Shown: positions 63,826-64,000 of the stretch, in pieces
How the letters are laid out: each line of letters starts with the position of its first letter
Numbering within the stretch: position 1 is the first letter of the stretch
Source: Oceanospirillales bacterium
Lineage (GTDB): Bacteria > Pseudomonadota > Gammaproteobacteria > Pseudomonadales > Endozoicomonadaceae
Assembly (NCBI GenBank): GCA_004762125.1
Contig: SIHQ01000003.1
Location: forward strand, 231,552-295,551
Length of the DNA: 64,000 nucleotides
Direction of reading: 5' to 3'
The notes under the pieces: model-generated
Seen by the model: only the letters and a program-made list of their open reading frames with translations
What the model was told of the DNA's origin: nothing
Database searches by the model: none
Program-made: the position numbers and the translations under genes

Positions 63826-64000
63826 GTGCTGATTCGTCCTCTTTCTGTTGTTACTGTATTTCTGGACTCTTTGAGCGATTCACTGAAAAGCATTACTCCC
63901 TCTGCTCAACTCACAACGATCCAAAAAACAGTCCTGACCGCTCTGATTATGGGGATTGTTGTCACTGAAACACTCAACTGGGCCGCCTTTGAACGAAGAA
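63826..64000 (+). CDS. Start of a transposase-like gene, cut by the window end
   Basis: Open frame after a stop at 63808, with a GTG at 63826, running off the window: FLDSLSDSLKSITPSAQL, then KTVLTALIMGIVVTETLNWAAFERR. The pattern of an N-terminal helix followed by a Leu/Ile-rich block and NWAAFERR resembles the start of IS4-type transposases. There is no clear ribosome site, and only 58 codons are seen, so it could equally be a fragment. Confidence 0.4.
   Translation, partial: MLIRPLSVVTVFLDSLSDSLKSITPSAQLTTIQKTVLTALIMGIVVTETLNWAAFERR

Noticed and set aside
63684..63968. Cys-rich open frame of 94 codons at the window end
   Set aside because: It overlaps the transposase-like frame, which has a better amino-acid pattern; Cys content is from TGC/TGT-rich DNA.
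1..64000. CRISPR array or tRNA genes
   Set aside because: No regular spaced repeats beyond the short tandem ones listed, and no cloverleaf-like sequence noticed by eye; a tRNA search was not run.

Overview
The window is a chromosomal segment of a gammaproteobacterium. Gene content and order (pilGHIJ-chpA-chpC, rsmE, metF-ahcY, metK next to an ArsR-methyltransferase regulator and tkt, epd-pgk) resemble Pseudomonas, but codon use, the many small unknown genes and the adhesin-like and repeat proteins point to a marine Oceanospirillales-type organism, perhaps Endozoicomonas-like. That placement is inference. About 55 genes are supported; no tRNA, rRNA or CRISPR array was seen.

Layout. 1-686 has no gene. 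687-11240 is a Pil-Chp chemosensory operon for type IV pili, including a 2090-residue hybrid kinase. 11321-18493 is mostly on the minus strand: rsmE, metF, ahcY, small unknown genes, metK and a SahR-like regulator. Identical palindromes in front of ahcY and in front of the regulator-metK unit tie the activated-methyl cycle into one regulon. 19116-29353 holds a DUF547 gene, tkt, an IS1-type remnant, tpm, a Bcr-type exporter, a dehydrogenase, epd and pgk. 29656-38981 carries rfaH, a hydrolase, a probable Fe-S regulator, dsbB/dsbA, nfo, serA, eda and small genes. 39094-41005 encodes TRAP transporter membrane subunits. 41303-50380 is a split phosphate locus (pstS, then pstCAB-phoU) with a Pho box before each part. 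50451-56711 is accessory: a protein with three internal repeats, a LamG/cadherin-like protein, a pentapeptide-repeat protein, a zinc-type ArsR regulator and a HAD phosphatase. 57459-63052 has malic enzyme, a dicarboxylate symporter and glutathione reductase. 63060-64000 contains mobile-element debris, including a frameshifted TnsA-like endonuclease.

The main discovery candidate is a pair of related small RNA genes, both on the minus strand, at about 56917-57071 and 61038-61289. Each has a strong sigma-54 promoter, a GTTAC/GTAAC inverted repeat exactly 92 bp upstream of the -24 element, and a transcript whose hairpin loops display runs of the triplet AAN. This is the design of the pseudomonad CrcZ/CrcY RNAs, which titrate Hfq (with Crc) away from catabolic mRNAs. 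The same AAN runs occur at the ribosome-binding regions of several genes here (dctQ-like, an SDR dehydrogenase, epd, eda, a small membrane protein). The window may therefore hold two sponge RNAs and some of the mRNAs they relieve.
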